Shown here: positions 36,608-45,875 of the stretch, in pieces | Numbering within the stretch: position 1 is the first letter of the stretch | Layout: every line of letters begins with the position of its first letter | NCBI GenBank assembly: GCA_011050085.1 | Contig: DRGL01000037.1 | Location: 49,023 to 113,022 of the forward strand | Direction of reading: 5' to 3' | Origin: Pricia antarctica | GTDB lineage: Bacteria; Bacteroidota; Bacteroidia; Flavobacteriales; Flavobacteriaceae | DNA: 64,000 nucleotides | Position numbers and translations under genes: made by a program | Notes under the pieces: generated by a model | Told to the model about the DNA's origin: nothing | Seen by the model: only the letters and a program-made list of their open reading frames with translations | The model's database searches: none

Positions 36608-37338
36608 AATTGATTTTTGTTGATGCCCAGCAAATTTTATCGGAATTCAGTTTGTAATATCCTCCGAAAAATACTTTTTAATTTTGAGATACAAAAGAAT
36701 ACTCTACGTGGACGCCATCCCGGATATTGAACATAATAAAGAATACGTTCGAATAGATTTTTTTGAGAGGTATAAAATTGTAAGGGAAAGCCTTCCGTTT
36801 TCATCAATCCATTTCTAATGCATTTTTAAGTGTACCGATTTAAACTAATAATAAAAGGTGTGAAGAATTCAAATGAATTGGAAAGTAAAAAGGGGAGGAG
36901 GTCAAAGGGAATAAAAGGGAAAAGAAATCAATGGCATATAGTGCTTAGGCATAATGAACATAGCAACATAAAATTCTCAAGATACTTTTAGAGTTATAAT
37001 CTTTTGGAATCAAGCTATACCCTAAATGTGCAAGGAACTACTTTTATAGAAACAATGCGATTGCAAAACCTTTGATAAAAGGATGTTTTTTCTGACGGAA
37101 CTTAGTGTGTGTACGTAGATATTAAGGTTTCAGACCAAAATTAACGAAAGGGTATTAAATTTCTGGAACTAAAACTATAAACAAGTGATTTGTTGTCTTT
37201 GAGGATAAAGTTATGTGATAAGGTTAAAGTCGAATTTGTAAGTAAATAACGTGGTTTAAATTCACTATTTCCAATAAGGAATTTTAATAAAAAATACGGT
37301 TTTATAACCACCTAACGAATTAAAAAATCTATAAAATA
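36608..37338. other. Divergent intergenic region upstream of the DUF2383-like gene
   Basis: These 731 bases hold the promoters of two divergent genes. A frame of about 64 codons is open between 36623 and 36816 on the plus strand and its last 44 codons look coding (LYVDAIPDIEHNKEYVRIDF), but it has no ATG; only a TTG start would be possible. I leave it unannotated. Confidence 0.35.
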
Positions 37339-37785
37339 ATGGAAAAAAATACGATTGACAATTTGAATATTGCCTTGACAAAAATTCTAGACCTGAGGGA
37401 AGCCTACAATGAACTATCGAATACGTCGCATAAAGAACTCTCTGAAAAGTTGAAGGAATTTGCCGAAAATGCGAAAAGTGAAGCTGAAAATTTGACCAAG
37501 TCGATTTCGGATTTTGGTGGTGAAGTAGAAACTTCAGAACGTCATACCGACCAAAACGCGATAAGCTGGGTTTCGCGACCCTTACCGAATGCCGATGATG
37601 TAGATGAAGTTGTGGAATTTTTAATTAAAGGAGAAAAGCGGAGGGAAGAGGAACTTAACGAGAAGTTTTCAGGTAAGGATACAGAGCGGGAGGTAAAAAA
37701 TCTTTTCATGAAATACAAGGAGCAGAATGAGTCCAACTTGGTGTATCTTCAATCTGTAAAAGATTCGCTAGAGAAAGCCAACTAA
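37339..37785 (+). CDS. PA2169/DUF2383-like four-helix bundle stress protein
   Basis: A 148-residue all-helical acidic protein. It matches the pattern of the DUF2383 ferritin-like group: helix 1 (IDNLNIALTKILDLREAYNE), helix 2 (SHKELSEKLKEFAENAK), then an extended segment with SWVSRPLPN, helix 3 (EVVEFLIKGEKRREEELNEKF) and helix 4 to the end. Such proteins occur in stress operons and often near YciE-type proteins and catalases. No catalytic residue pattern is certain here. The assignment rests on the helix layout and the neighbourhood. Confidence 0.6.
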   Translation: MEKNTIDNLNIALTKILDLREAYNELSNTSHKELSEKLKEFAENAKSEAENLTKSISDFGGEVETSERHTDQNAISWVSRPLPNADDVDEVVEFLIKGEKRREEELNEKFSGKDTEREVKNLFMKYKEQNESNLVYLQSVKDSLEKAN

Positions 37786-38132
37786 TAAGATGGGAAATTG
37801 TCTAGAGGATTCAATCCCATATGATATGTTTTTTTGCATACAGCTTTAAGGAATTGCATCTTATTTTTTCTATTAAAATGGATGTGCCAGAAAAGGATTC
37901 AGGTAAGATCGAGGATTTTTTATAAAAGACTAGGATTGCCTATTAGTTTAATTGAGGATTTACTCTTTGGGGTTGTAGGCGATTATATCAAGATTTCCTT
38001 TAGGTGTATTTCATAATGATTAAATAATTTTGTTATACGTGAAGCAAAATTATTTAAAGTAAAAAGCAAGAGTTAGATTTCCCTCTTAGCTTTCGAAATC
38101 TTATTTCAGATGGCTTTAAGCCGTGGGTGAGT
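37786..38132. other. Intergenic region with an AT-rich 13-bp inverted repeat
   Basis: No supported gene. A perfect inverted repeat TTAAATAATTTTG (38020-38032) / CAAAATTATTTAA (38045-38057) with a 12-base loop lies between the convergent DUF2383-like and DUF3253 genes. It may act as a bidirectional terminator although it lacks GC pairs. A 60-codon open frame at 37834-38016 has no match. Confidence 0.4.
38020..38057. repeat. Perfect 13-bp inverted repeat between convergent genes
   Basis: Arms TTAAATAATTTTG and CAAAATTATTTAA with loop TTATACGTGAAG. It sits 235 bases past the DUF2383-like stop and 76 bases past the DUF3253 stop. It is the only strong palindrome in this gap and could terminate either transcript. 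Confidence 0.6.
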
Positions 38133-38387
38133 TTATTTTTTAAGCCGCAAACGGATTGCGCCTTTTGCTTCCGTTGCGTTAGCTTCGATTATGTCACCCT
38201 TTTGCATTACTACCAATTCATCCTTTTTTACCAAACTATCGGCCACCTCTCTTACGATCTCCATGTAATCCCGCCATTCTTCCGGCGCAAATGCTTTGGC
38301 CACTTCAGACGGACAGTAGGTCGCATGTAAACCCCGCTTAGATGCGATATCTCTATGCAATTGCATAATTTTTTCTTCTGTTTCCAT
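38133..38387 (-). CDS. Small DUF3253-family protein
   Basis: An 84-residue protein of the DUF3253 type, a winged-helix-like fold. The signature CPSEVAKAFAPEEWRDYM, followed by VREVADSL, MQKGDIIEA and the closing KGAIRLRL, matches the family consensus. DUF3253 genes are often near oxidoreductases or stress genes and the function is unknown. It is divergent from the Ku gene with 245 bases between the two starts. Confidence 0.8.
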   Translation of the reverse strand: METEEKIMQLHRDIASKRGLHATYCPSEVAKAFAPEEWRDYMEIVREVADSLVKKDELVVMQKGDIIEANATEAKGAIRLRLKK

Positions 38388-38632
38388 TATTTGCTAAGAG
38401 TGTATAATTCCCCTAAATTTTAATTTACTAAATTATAGTATTAAATCATTTTTAGCAGCCAAACCTGTGCGTCAGGGTTAGATTAACCTCTTTCATTCGA
38501 GCTAAACATCATCATCATCGTGTTAAACGGTATTGCTTCATTGTCACTACCTTGTAGTTGGAAATTGTAAAGCTATTTGAGACTATTTGCATCTCAGAGC
38601 GACATACATATAAACAATCTAAATATCATATT

Positions 38633-39406
38633 ATGAGATCTATCTGGAACGGTTCTATCAGCTTTGGCCTTGTTTCCATCCCCATCAAACTATTTTCAGG
38701 ATCAGAAGATCGTAAGCTCGATCTTGATATGTTGGATAGCCATGATGGTAACAGAATTAGATATAAGCGCGTAAATGAAGAAACGGGTAAAGAAGTAGAA
38801 TATAAAGACATCGTAAAGGGGTTCAAGAAGGATGACAAATATATAATACTTGAAAAGGAAGACTTCGAGAACGCCAATATGAAAAAAAGTAAGACTATTG
38901 ATATCGAGCAGTTCATCGATGCCGACGAAGTTTCTGATGTCCTTTTCAAAAAACCCTATTTCATTAAGCCACAAAAAGAAGGTGGAAAATCGTATATATT
39001 GTTGCGTGATGCATTAGTTAAAACCAAAAAACTTGGGGTAGCCACGTTTGTTATGCGGCAAAAAGAACATCTTTCCTTAATAGGGGTCTACGATAGCGCT
39101 TTGGTACTCCATATCATACGTTTCGACGACGAAATAAGAGATACTGCCGAACTTGAGCTTCCGAAGGAAAAAGCGGGAAAAAAGGAACTTGATATGGCGA
39201 TTTCCCTGATTGACCAGTATACCGAGAAATTCGATTTTGAACGCTTCAAAGATGTTTATAATGATCAACTTATGAAGATTATAGATTCTAAAACCTCAGG
39301 AACGAAATCCAAACCTGAAAAGTTTGAATCCAAGGCAACGCCTGCGAAAGACCTTATGGCGCAATTGAAGGCGAGTCTCGAAAAACGTGGTAAAAAAGCC
39401 TCCTAG
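38633..39406 (+). CDS. ku: Non-homologous end-joining protein Ku
   Basis: Bacterial Ku binds DNA double-strand ends as a homodimeric ring and recruits LigD. The frame is open to an ATG at 38558, but ATG 38633 gives the universal start MRSIWNGSISFGLVSIPIKL. The 257-residue protein has the core domain with RYKRVNEETGKEVEYKDIVKG and KTIDIEQFIDADEV, the FVMRQKEHLSLI segment, and a short lysine-rich C-terminus that helps LigD interaction. The stop is three bases before the LigD start, so they form an operon. Length is normal for the family. Confidence 0.97.
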   Translation: MRSIWNGSISFGLVSIPIKLFSGSEDRKLDLDMLDSHDGNRIRYKRVNEETGKEVEYKDIVKGFKKDDKYIILEKEDFENANMKKSKTIDIEQFIDADEVSDVLFKKPYFIKPQKEGGKSYILLRDALVKTKKLGVATFVMRQKEHLSLIGVYDSALVLHIIRFDDEIRDTAELELPKEKAGKKELDMAISLIDQYTEKFDFERFKDVYNDQLMKIIDSKTSGTKSKPEKFESKATPAKDLMAQLKASLEKRGKKAS

Positions 39407-39409
39407 ACC

Positions 39410-41845
39410 GTGAACCTTGACGAATATAATAGAAAAAGGAACTTCAAAAATAGTCCCGAGCCCGAAGGTGAGCATAGCCTTCAAACTAACTTACATCGTT
39501 TTGTCGTACAGCGCCACAAAGCCCGAAAATTACATTACGATTTACGTCTCGAAATCGATGGCACATTGAAGAGTTGGGCAGTACCTAAAGGCCCTTCCAT
39601 GAACCCAAACGATAAGCGGCTGGCAGTACGCACCGAAGACCATCCCTTGGATTATCTGACGTTTCAAGGTTCTATTCCCAAAGGAAACTATGGTGCGGGG
39701 GATATGCAAATATGGGACCATGGTACGTTCTCTATAGACAGGAGTGAAATCGATTTGTCTGCCTCCGGACAATTGGATAAGGGAAACCTGAAACTTATCA
39801 TGAATGGCAAGAATCTCCTCGGGAAATTTGCGCTCGTACATACTGGAGATATTAAAGGAAAGGAGAGTTGGCTGCTCATTAAGAAACGGGACGATTATGC
39901 TACCAATTTTTTATATGATTCCGAATTCCTCATTGAAAATAAGCAAGACAAGGATTTATCCGGTGAAAATACAATACGCCCACAGCGTATCATTAAACCA
40001 ATGCTGGCAAGTGTTTCCAAAAATATTTTCAATGACCCAGAATGGATATTTGAATTAAAGTGGGATGGCTATAGGGTTCTTGCCCACATTTCTGAAAAAG
40101 GCGTGTTACTGCAATCACGTAACGGTATAGACCTAAACCGTAAATTTGAAATATTGGCCTCCGAATTGGAACAGGTAACGCATGAAGTAATTCTAGATGG
40201 AGAAGTGGTTGTCGTCGATTCGAACGGTGTTTCTCGCTTCGGCGAACTTCAAAATTATCCTGAAGCCGAGGGGCAACTTCAATTTTATGTTTTTGATATG
40301 CTATATCTAAACGGTCATAGTATGCTCGACCTCCCGCTAGTCGATCGGAAAAGTCTTATTCCAAAGGTACTATCCGGATTGCAAATTTCTAGGTATTGTG
40401 ATCATATAGAGGGAATGGGTACAGCGCTTTTTTCCAAAGCCAGTGATGTTGGAATGGAAGGCGTTATGGCTAAAAACAAGAACTCTACCTATACGCCTGG
40501 TGCAAGAACTGAGCAATGGTTGAAAGTCAAGTCAGTAGAGGATATCGATGCGTTAATATGTGGTTATACCGACCCGGTCGAGAGTAGTAATACCTTCGGT
40601 TCCTTAATATTAGGCATCCGAAATAAAGGAAAGCTAACCTATATCGGCAATTGCGGATCAGGATTCAGTGAAATGCAACGCAGCGAATTATGGAAGCAGT
40701 TTCAGCCGTTCAAAATAGATTCCAAACCTTTTGAGTCCTCTCCGAGATTAAAAGGAAGAAAGCCGAATTGGATGTCGCCCGCAATCGAATGCGAGGTAAA
40801 GTTTTCAGAGCGCACGAAGAATGGATTGCTTAGAAATCCTGTATTTAAAAGAATTATAGGAAGTATTGTAGGTATGGAAAGTATTGTAGATATGGAAAAA
40901 TCCAAACCAGTTGAACAGACTAAATTTAAGTCACAGTCTGGTGATTTCATAAAAGTGGATGGGTTTTCGGTACCCATAAGCAATCTTGAAAAAATCTATT
41001 GGCCGAAATCGGGAATGACCAAATATGACTTAATCGATTATTATCTCGCTATTGGCGATATCATGGTTCCGCATTTGAAGGGTAGGCCTCAGAGCCTTCA
41101 CCGGCATCCGAACGGTATTGAAGATGAGGGATTCTATCAGAAAGATTTTGAAAACGCACCGGAATGGATGCAAAGTATTCGAATTTATTCAAAATCTTCT
41201 AGTAGGGATATTGAATATCTCGTTTGCAATACTACCGCATCACTTCTGTATTTGGCCAATTTGGGTTGTATTGAAATAAACCCGTGGAATTCAAGTCAAG
41301 GTAGCTTAGACGCTCCAGATTATGGTATAATTGACCTTGACCCTCCCGAAGGAATGAGTTTCGGTACCGTTTGCAAAATTGCACTAGAGTTTAAAAATGT
41401 AATTGACACTCTAAGGATTCCTGGATTTTGCAAGACTTCAGGTTCAAAAGGACTACATATTTACGTGCCAACAGGTGGCAAGTATACCTATGAGGAAGTA
41501 AGAAACTTTATCAAATTGCTATGTCATATCGTAGAGCAGCGATTGCCCGATATGGCGACATTAGAACGCCGTATTAAGAATCGTGACGGCAAGGTATATT
41601 TAGACTATCTGCAAAACAGGAAGGGCCATACTATTGCATCGGTATATTCGGTCAGGCCCTTACCTACGGCACCTGTATCCGCTCCCATAACTTGGGACGA
41701 AATCAATGATGATTTAAGTCCTAGAACGTTTACTATAAAGAACTTGCCCGAACGAATCGCTAAAGTTGGAAACCTTTTCGCACCTGTACTAACCAACGTT
41801 CTAGATATGGAAAAAGCCTTGAACGATGTAGAAAGTATGTTGTAG
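39410..41845 (+). CDS. ligD: Multifunctional DNA ligase D (phosphoesterase - ligase - polymerase)
   Basis: LigD processes and seals broken DNA ends together with Ku. The start is GTG 39410, three bases after the Ku stop. Domain order is phosphoesterase (about 25-190; RHKARKLHYDLRLE and DHPLDYLTFQGSIP are its signature), ATP-dependent ligase (about 200-500; adenylated Lys217 in ELKWDGYRVL, LDGEVV, EGVMAKN and the OB-fold), then primase/polymerase (about 520-811; IDLDPPEG with the metal aspartates, and KTSGSKGLHIY). The order is the same as in Pseudomonas LigD. At 811 residues it is full length, and all three activities look intact. Confidence 0.97.
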   Translation: MNLDEYNRKRNFKNSPEPEGEHSLQTNLHRFVVQRHKARKLHYDLRLEIDGTLKSWAVPKGPSMNPNDKRLAVRTEDHPLDYLTFQGSIPKGNYGAGDMQIWDHGTFSIDRSEIDLSASGQLDKGNLKLIMNGKNLLGKFALVHTGDIKGKESWLLIKKRDDYATNFLYDSEFLIENKQDKDLSGENTIRPQRIIKPMLASVSKNIFNDPEWIFELKWDGYRVLAHISEKGVLLQSRNGIDLNRKFEILASELEQVTHEVILDGEVVVVDSNGVSRFGELQNYPEAEGQLQFYVFDMLYLNGHSMLDLPLVDRKSLIPKVLSGLQISRYCDHIEGMGTALFSKASDVGMEGVMAKNKNSTYTPGARTEQWLKVKSVEDIDALICGYTDPVESSNTFGSLILGIRNKGKLTYIGNCGSGFSEMQRSELWKQFQPFKIDSKPFESSPRLKGRKPNWMSPAIECEVKFSERTKNGLLRNPVFKRIIGSIVGMESIVDMEKSKPVEQTKFKSQSGDFIKVDGFSVPISNLEKIYWPKSGMTKYDLIDYYLAIGDIMVPHLKGRPQSLHRHPNGIEDEGFYQKDFENAPEWMQSIRIYSKSSSRDIEYLVCNTTASLLYLANLGCIEINPWNSSQGSLDAPDYGIIDLDPPEGMSFGTVCKIALEFKNVIDTLRIPGFCKTSGSKGLHIYVPTGGKYTYEEVRNFIKLLCHIVEQRLPDMATLERRIKNRDGKVYLDYLQNRKGHTIASVYSVRPLPTAPVSAPITWDEINDDLSPRTFTIKNLPERIAKVGNLFAPVLTNVLDMEKALNDVESML

Positions 41846-42060
41846 TAAAACTGACTATCATAGCTTTTCATTGTATTCTATAGCTAATTATAGATTTTTC
41901 ACATTAAGTAATCTCTTCCTAGATTTACATAGAAAATTAATTACGGTCACCATAGAATTTAGTACGTATTGCGAATCACAGTGACCGATGGAAAATCGCT
42001 TACATTTGCCAAACTGACTCCACTAAATTTATATATTGCAAACTAAAATTATTTTACTTT

Positions 42061-43137
42061 ATGGATTGGCCTGAAATACTGACCCTTACTTTCAATCTGT
42101 TTATGTGTATTCCAACACTCGCATCGTTGACAAAATTGGATAACTGGTGGGTAAGGGGCTTTGACTTTCCTAGGGTGCAAATCTCAGCTTTGATAGTTGT
42201 TAGCATACTGCTGTCCCTATGGGTTTACAACTTTGAACATGACTGGCATTTTGTAATCACGGGTGTTTTGATTATCTGCTTAATTTATCAATTAGTTAAG
42301 ATTTATCCATATACATTCATTGCGCCTAAGCAAGTCGTGGCCTATGAAGGGGATGATAGCAAAGAGCACATATCTATACTTGTAAGCAACGTTTTAACTG
42401 AAAATAGAGCTTACAAACGGTTCACCGATTTAGTTCAAGACCGGAACCCTGATATGTTTCTCACTTTGGAAACGGATAAAAAATGGGAGAATGCTCTTGC
42501 ACCTTTAGAAAAGGATTATGAGTATAGTGCAAAAATTCCTTTATCGAACTTGTACGGAATGCACTTATATTCGAAGCTTGTATTAGAGGACATAGAAATA
42601 AAATTTCTTGTCAAAGATGATATTCCATCCATTCATGGCTTCGTGAGACTTCCTAATGGCAAAAAAGTCGCCATTCATTGTCTACATCCAAGACCTCCCA
42701 GTCCGAGTGAAAGCGATTCTTCAACAGAACGCGATGCGGAACTGTTACTTGTTGCACGTGAGATTAACGTGGATGACGGGCCAGTGTTGGTCTTTGGGGA
42801 CTTTAACGATGTAGCATGGTCACGAACCGCATTACTGTTTCAAAAGATAAGTGGATTGCTGGATCCAAGAAGGGGACGTGGCTTTTTCAATACGTACAAT
42901 GCAAACTACCGTTTATTGCGATGGCCGCTTGACCATGTATTCCATACCAAAAACTTCACTTTAATAGAACTCGCAAGGTGCGAGCATATAGGTTCCGACC
43001 ATTTTCCCATGTACATTAAGTTGAATTATAGCGAAGAGGCCGAAGAAATTCAAGAAGCTCCAAAAGCGGATAAGGAGGATAAGGAGTTTGCCGATGAAAA
43101 AGTTGAGAAGGCTTCGCCAAAGGAAAGGTCCCTTTGA
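42061..43137 (+). CDS. Membrane-anchored endonuclease/exonuclease/phosphatase-family protein
   Basis: A 358-residue protein with three N-terminal membrane helices (about 5-22, 40-56, 64-80) and an EEP domain from about 104. Catalytic landmarks are Asn110 (VSNVLTENR), Glu137 (LTLETDK), His207 (AIHCLHPRPP), Asp247 and Asn249 (VFGDFNDVAWS), Asp291-His292 (PLDHVF) and SDH at 312-314 (GSDHFPM). The active site probably faces the periplasm. The C-terminal tail is highly charged and repetitive. Family members cleave phosphodiesters of DNA, lipids or sphingolipids; the substrate is not predictable. It follows ligD after about 215 bases. Confidence 0.85.
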   Translation: MDWPEILTLTFNLFMCIPTLASLTKLDNWWVRGFDFPRVQISALIVVSILLSLWVYNFEHDWHFVITGVLIICLIYQLVKIYPYTFIAPKQVVAYEGDDSKEHISILVSNVLTENRAYKRFTDLVQDRNPDMFLTLETDKKWENALAPLEKDYEYSAKIPLSNLYGMHLYSKLVLEDIEIKFLVKDDIPSIHGFVRLPNGKKVAIHCLHPRPPSPSESDSSTERDAELLLVAREINVDDGPVLVFGDFNDVAWSRTALLFQKISGLLDPRRGRGFFNTYNANYRLLRWPLDHVFHTKNFTLIELARCEHIGSDHFPMYIKLNYSEEAEEIQEAPKADKEDKEFADEKVEKASPKERSL

Positions 43138-43245
43138 AGAATAAAAAGAGTGAATTTATAGTAAGCGTAAGGCTCCTTTATAATTCAAGGCTGAAAGGGT
43201 TCTAAACTGTTTATAAAGGAAGCAAAATCCCTTCTATATGTGATG

Positions 43246-43341
43246 TTATAATACCATGAAAATGAGTATTACTGCAATTATAATCAACAAAAAAATGAAA
43301 AGAATAGTGTTTTGTAGTTTTAAGTTATCCCAGAAATTCAT
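43246..43341 (-). CDS. Possible 31-residue single-pass membrane peptide
   Basis: ATG 43341 opens a short frame with an amphipathic start (MNFWDNLKLQNT) and one strongly hydrophobic helix of about 19 residues (FIFLLIIIAVILIFMVL). The arrangement is typical of genuine small membrane proteins, but AT-rich DNA easily encodes hydrophobic runs. No family is known to me and no promoter is evident. Confidence 0.25.
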   Translation of the reverse strand: MNFWDNLKLQNTILFIFLLIIIAVILIFMVL

Positions 43342-44313
43342 ACATCCAAATAAGTCACATTACTATTCCCAGTGTTTCAAAAATCTATTTTAAGAAGAGG
43401 TAGAGGTTCATGGAGATAATCCAATAAGATGTAAACTGCCCCCAAATTTGATTACATACTAAGCTTGTAGGTCTTCTAATTATAGCATTTTCAATGTTTC
43501 TTACTGAAACTAATACTCAAGGGCAAATTCTTAGCTAGATTTAATAATACTTACTTATCTCCATATATAAATTTACATTAGGCTAGCGCAAATAATTACC
43601 TGATTTCATCAACATAATAACAAAATTGCTTCAGATAGTACTATCAACTTAGACCTATTTCTTTAGTTACACCATTATATTGAAGTCATCCGTGCAATGA
43701 ACAAATACTAAAATTTAAGTCAATCTCAACTTGATAAAATTGGTTTTATTGTTGGTAGTTTCTAAGTATAGATTGGAATAATCCTTTTATTCCTAAATAC
43801 TAATATTTCTTTAAACTAGTGGTGTAGCTGAATAGGAATTGGGCGTCGCGAAGATTTGTTTAGGATAAATAAAAGAGACTTTTTTGCTAAACTCGAAGTG
43901 CTAGGTTTAAATGTTGATCCTGTCTTCTAATCTACCAATTATTAAATTCGCACCGTATTGCACACCTATTCAGTTAGTATTATATGATGTTGAATGGATT
44001 TAGCTAAAAAAAAGCTTATAATTCAAGAGATTGCAGACTTCTTCATTTATTTAGGTCTTTAGATGTGACCTCGTAGGACTCAGACCTTTATTTCTGAAGC
44101 CGATTAAAATCACGACTTTGCTATAGTTCACAAATTATGGTGACGAATTTTGAACTTTTTGTCGTCCAATTTACGTCAAGGTAATTTTTGTCATAAAAAT
44201 TTAAGGTCATAATTCTGGTTGTCAACGTCTGAATTCAAACTGGAAAACATTTGAAAGGGTTCATTTATTTAAACTTTCTTTATAATGATAAGATTCTGTC
44301 TCTCAATAAACCG

Positions 44314-44347
44314 AAAAACCCGATTTGAAAGGATAGAATCGGGTTTT
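44314..44347. terminator. Orphan rho-independent terminator
   Basis: An 11-bp perfect stem AAAACCCGATT (44315-44325) / AATCGGGTTTT (44337-44347) with an 11-base loop. The minus-strand tail is TTTTTCGG and the plus-strand tail TTTTGCATTAT, so either direction is possible. No gene ends within 1 kb upstream on the plus strand, and none on the minus strand starts nearby. Confidence 0.75.
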
Positions 44348-44461
44348 GCATTATACCTTTTTACAAATTGAACAAGTTACCTACTTTTATATCATGCTTA
44401 CAGTGATTCATCTGTTCGTCATGTAAAAGCATAATTGTATAATCTTGCAGAAATAATAAGT

Positions 44462-44905
44462 ATGGGAAAAATAACGGCATTTATGCTATTCTTAATTTGG
44501 TCTCCTATAGTTTGGTCGCAATACCATATCAGCGAAACGCGGACATGGGACGATTATCCTCCTGAAGTACAGAAACCAGGATTTGGTCTTCATAAGTCCC
44601 AAAAGGTCCAAATGGATGATAATCCTCCGTTGGAAGTGGTCCTGCTTTTTAGTTCCAACAATGGGCATTATCCCTATTTCGACCTATTCAAAAACTACTA
44701 TGTAATAATTGATAATTACTCCAAAGAAGTAAAATATGTTTCTAATGTTACGATTTCAAATGAAAGAGAACTTCAATTGGAAGACAGGGACAACGATGGT
44801 AAATTCGAGTTATATCGTAAATACTTTAAAGATGATGAATTTATGGTCGATAAGGATGGTAATAATCTCAAAGTCATTTGGAATTATAATAGTATCCAGT
44901 TTTGA
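44462..44905 (+). CDS. Small exported protein of unknown function
   Basis: A 147-residue protein from ATG 44462, chosen over the TTG at 44435 because it gives a signal peptide (MGKITAFMLFLIWSPIVWS) with cleavage before QYHI. The mature part is acidic. It contains an EF-hand-like DRDNDGKFELY segment near 115-125, similar to calcium-binding repeats of FG-GAP-type proteins. No family is recognised. It lies 31 bases upstream of the ThuA gene on the same strand and probably belongs to that operon. Confidence 0.55.
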   Translation: MGKITAFMLFLIWSPIVWSQYHISETRTWDDYPPEVQKPGFGLHKSQKVQMDDNPPLEVVLLFSSNNGHYPYFDLFKNYYVIIDNYSKEVKYVSNVTISNERELQLEDRDNDGKFELYRKYFKDDEFMVDKDGNNLKVIWNYNSIQF

Positions 44906-44936
44906 TAAAAAAAACGGTTGTTAAGAAAATAACAGA

Positions 44937-45875
44937 ATGAAACGATACAAAGCATTTGCTATAGGTCTACTTTTAGTTTTAGGAGTACTAACTGAATGTT
45001 CAGCCAAGGAAAAAATAAAAGCCATGATCGTCACCGGCCAGGATGGCAGCCACTGGTGGAAGGGCGGAAGCGATGCTATTAAACAGATACTTGAAAATAG
45101 CGACCTTTTTACTGTAGATATACTTGTTACTCCGGACTGGGATGAGGATATCGGTCTATATGATCCCCAGTTCAATCTATATGATTTGGTAATCATCTAT
45201 TATGGTGGCAATACCTTGGCGCAGAAAACACGTAAGGATTTTGAAAAATATGTGGCAGATGGTGGTGGAGTAGTCGTCGTTCACTCATCCATCGTTCCCA
45301 TGGACGACTGGGAGGAATACAATAAAATGATCGGACTCGGGGCCTGGAACGGAAGAAACGAGAAGGATGGGCCCTATGTCTATTGGCAAAATGATAGGAT
45401 AGTCTATGATTATTCCCCTGGGGAAGCCGGGCATCATGCGTTGCAGCATCCGTTCGTGATAACAACTCGAATTGCGGAACATCCTATTACTAAAGGCTTA
45501 CCTAAGACTTGGAAACATTTTAAGGACGAATTGTACGGAAAGACGAGAGGTCCTGCCCAAAACATGGAGATACTTGCAACCGCATATGATGACCCCAAGT
45601 TAGATGGGACCGGAAGAAATGAGCCAATTTTATGGACTGTAAATTATGGAAAAGGCCACGTTTTTGTAAGCCTTATGGGACACGCTGGGAATGACCCCGA
45701 ATTACGGTATTCAATGGAATGTACCGGGTTTCAGGTCACTTTATTGCGAGGTGCAGAATGGGCTGCTACGGCAAATGTAACGCAAAAAGTACCCAAAGAT
45801 TTCCCGACAGAGGATATCATTACCTTGCGGAAAGAGTTTAAAGCCCCGTTTAATGCCCTCGAATTAGAAAGATGA
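44937..45875 (+). CDS. Exported ThuA-domain protein 1
   Basis: A 312-residue ThuA-like protein (class I glutamine-amidotransferase-like fold) with a signal peptide (about 1-23, KAFAIGLLLVLGVLTECSA). The domain shows AMIVTGQDGSHWWKGG at the start, YDLVIIYYGGNTL, GGGVVVVHSSI, EHPITKGLP, GRNEPILWTVNYGKGHVF and a C-terminal tail KVPKDFPTEDIITLRKEF. ThuA proteins are linked to sugar metabolism, and some relatives act on glycosides, but the reaction here is unknown. Its stop overlaps the GH9 start (ATGA), so expression is coupled. Confidence 0.88.
   Translation: MKRYKAFAIGLLLVLGVLTECSAKEKIKAMIVTGQDGSHWWKGGSDAIKQILENSDLFTVDILVTPDWDEDIGLYDPQFNLYDLVIIYYGGNTLAQKTRKDFEKYVADGGGVVVVHSSIVPMDDWEEYNKMIGLGAWNGRNEKDGPYVYWQNDRIVYDYSPGEAGHHALQHPFVITTRIAEHPITKGLPKTWKHFKDELYGKTRGPAQNMEILATAYDDPKLDGTGRNEPILWTVNYGKGHVFVSLMGHAGNDPELRYSMECTGFQVTLLRGAEWAATANVTQKVPKDFPTEDIITLRKEFKAPFNALELER

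Larger units (their letters stand above)
43138..44461. other. 1.3-kb gene-poor region with an orphan terminator
   Basis: This 1324-base AT-rich stretch has no recognisable gene. It contains one possible 31-codon membrane-peptide ORF on the minus strand (43246-43341) and a strong terminator hairpin at 44314-44347 with no gene ending close to it on either strand. A small RNA or decayed gene could lie here; I cannot support either. Confidence 0.45.

Noticed and set aside
36623..36816. Open frame of about 64 codons on the plus strand
   Set aside because: The last 44 codons look coding, but there is no ATG or GTG start and no family match; kept only as a note in the gap entry.
38507..38520. Short ATC repeat upstream of Ku
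   Set aside because: Only four units; no reason to think it is functional.
43995..44063. 22-codon ORF starting MDLAKKKLIIQE
   Set aside because: Short, no promoter or family; expected by chance in AT-rich DNA.
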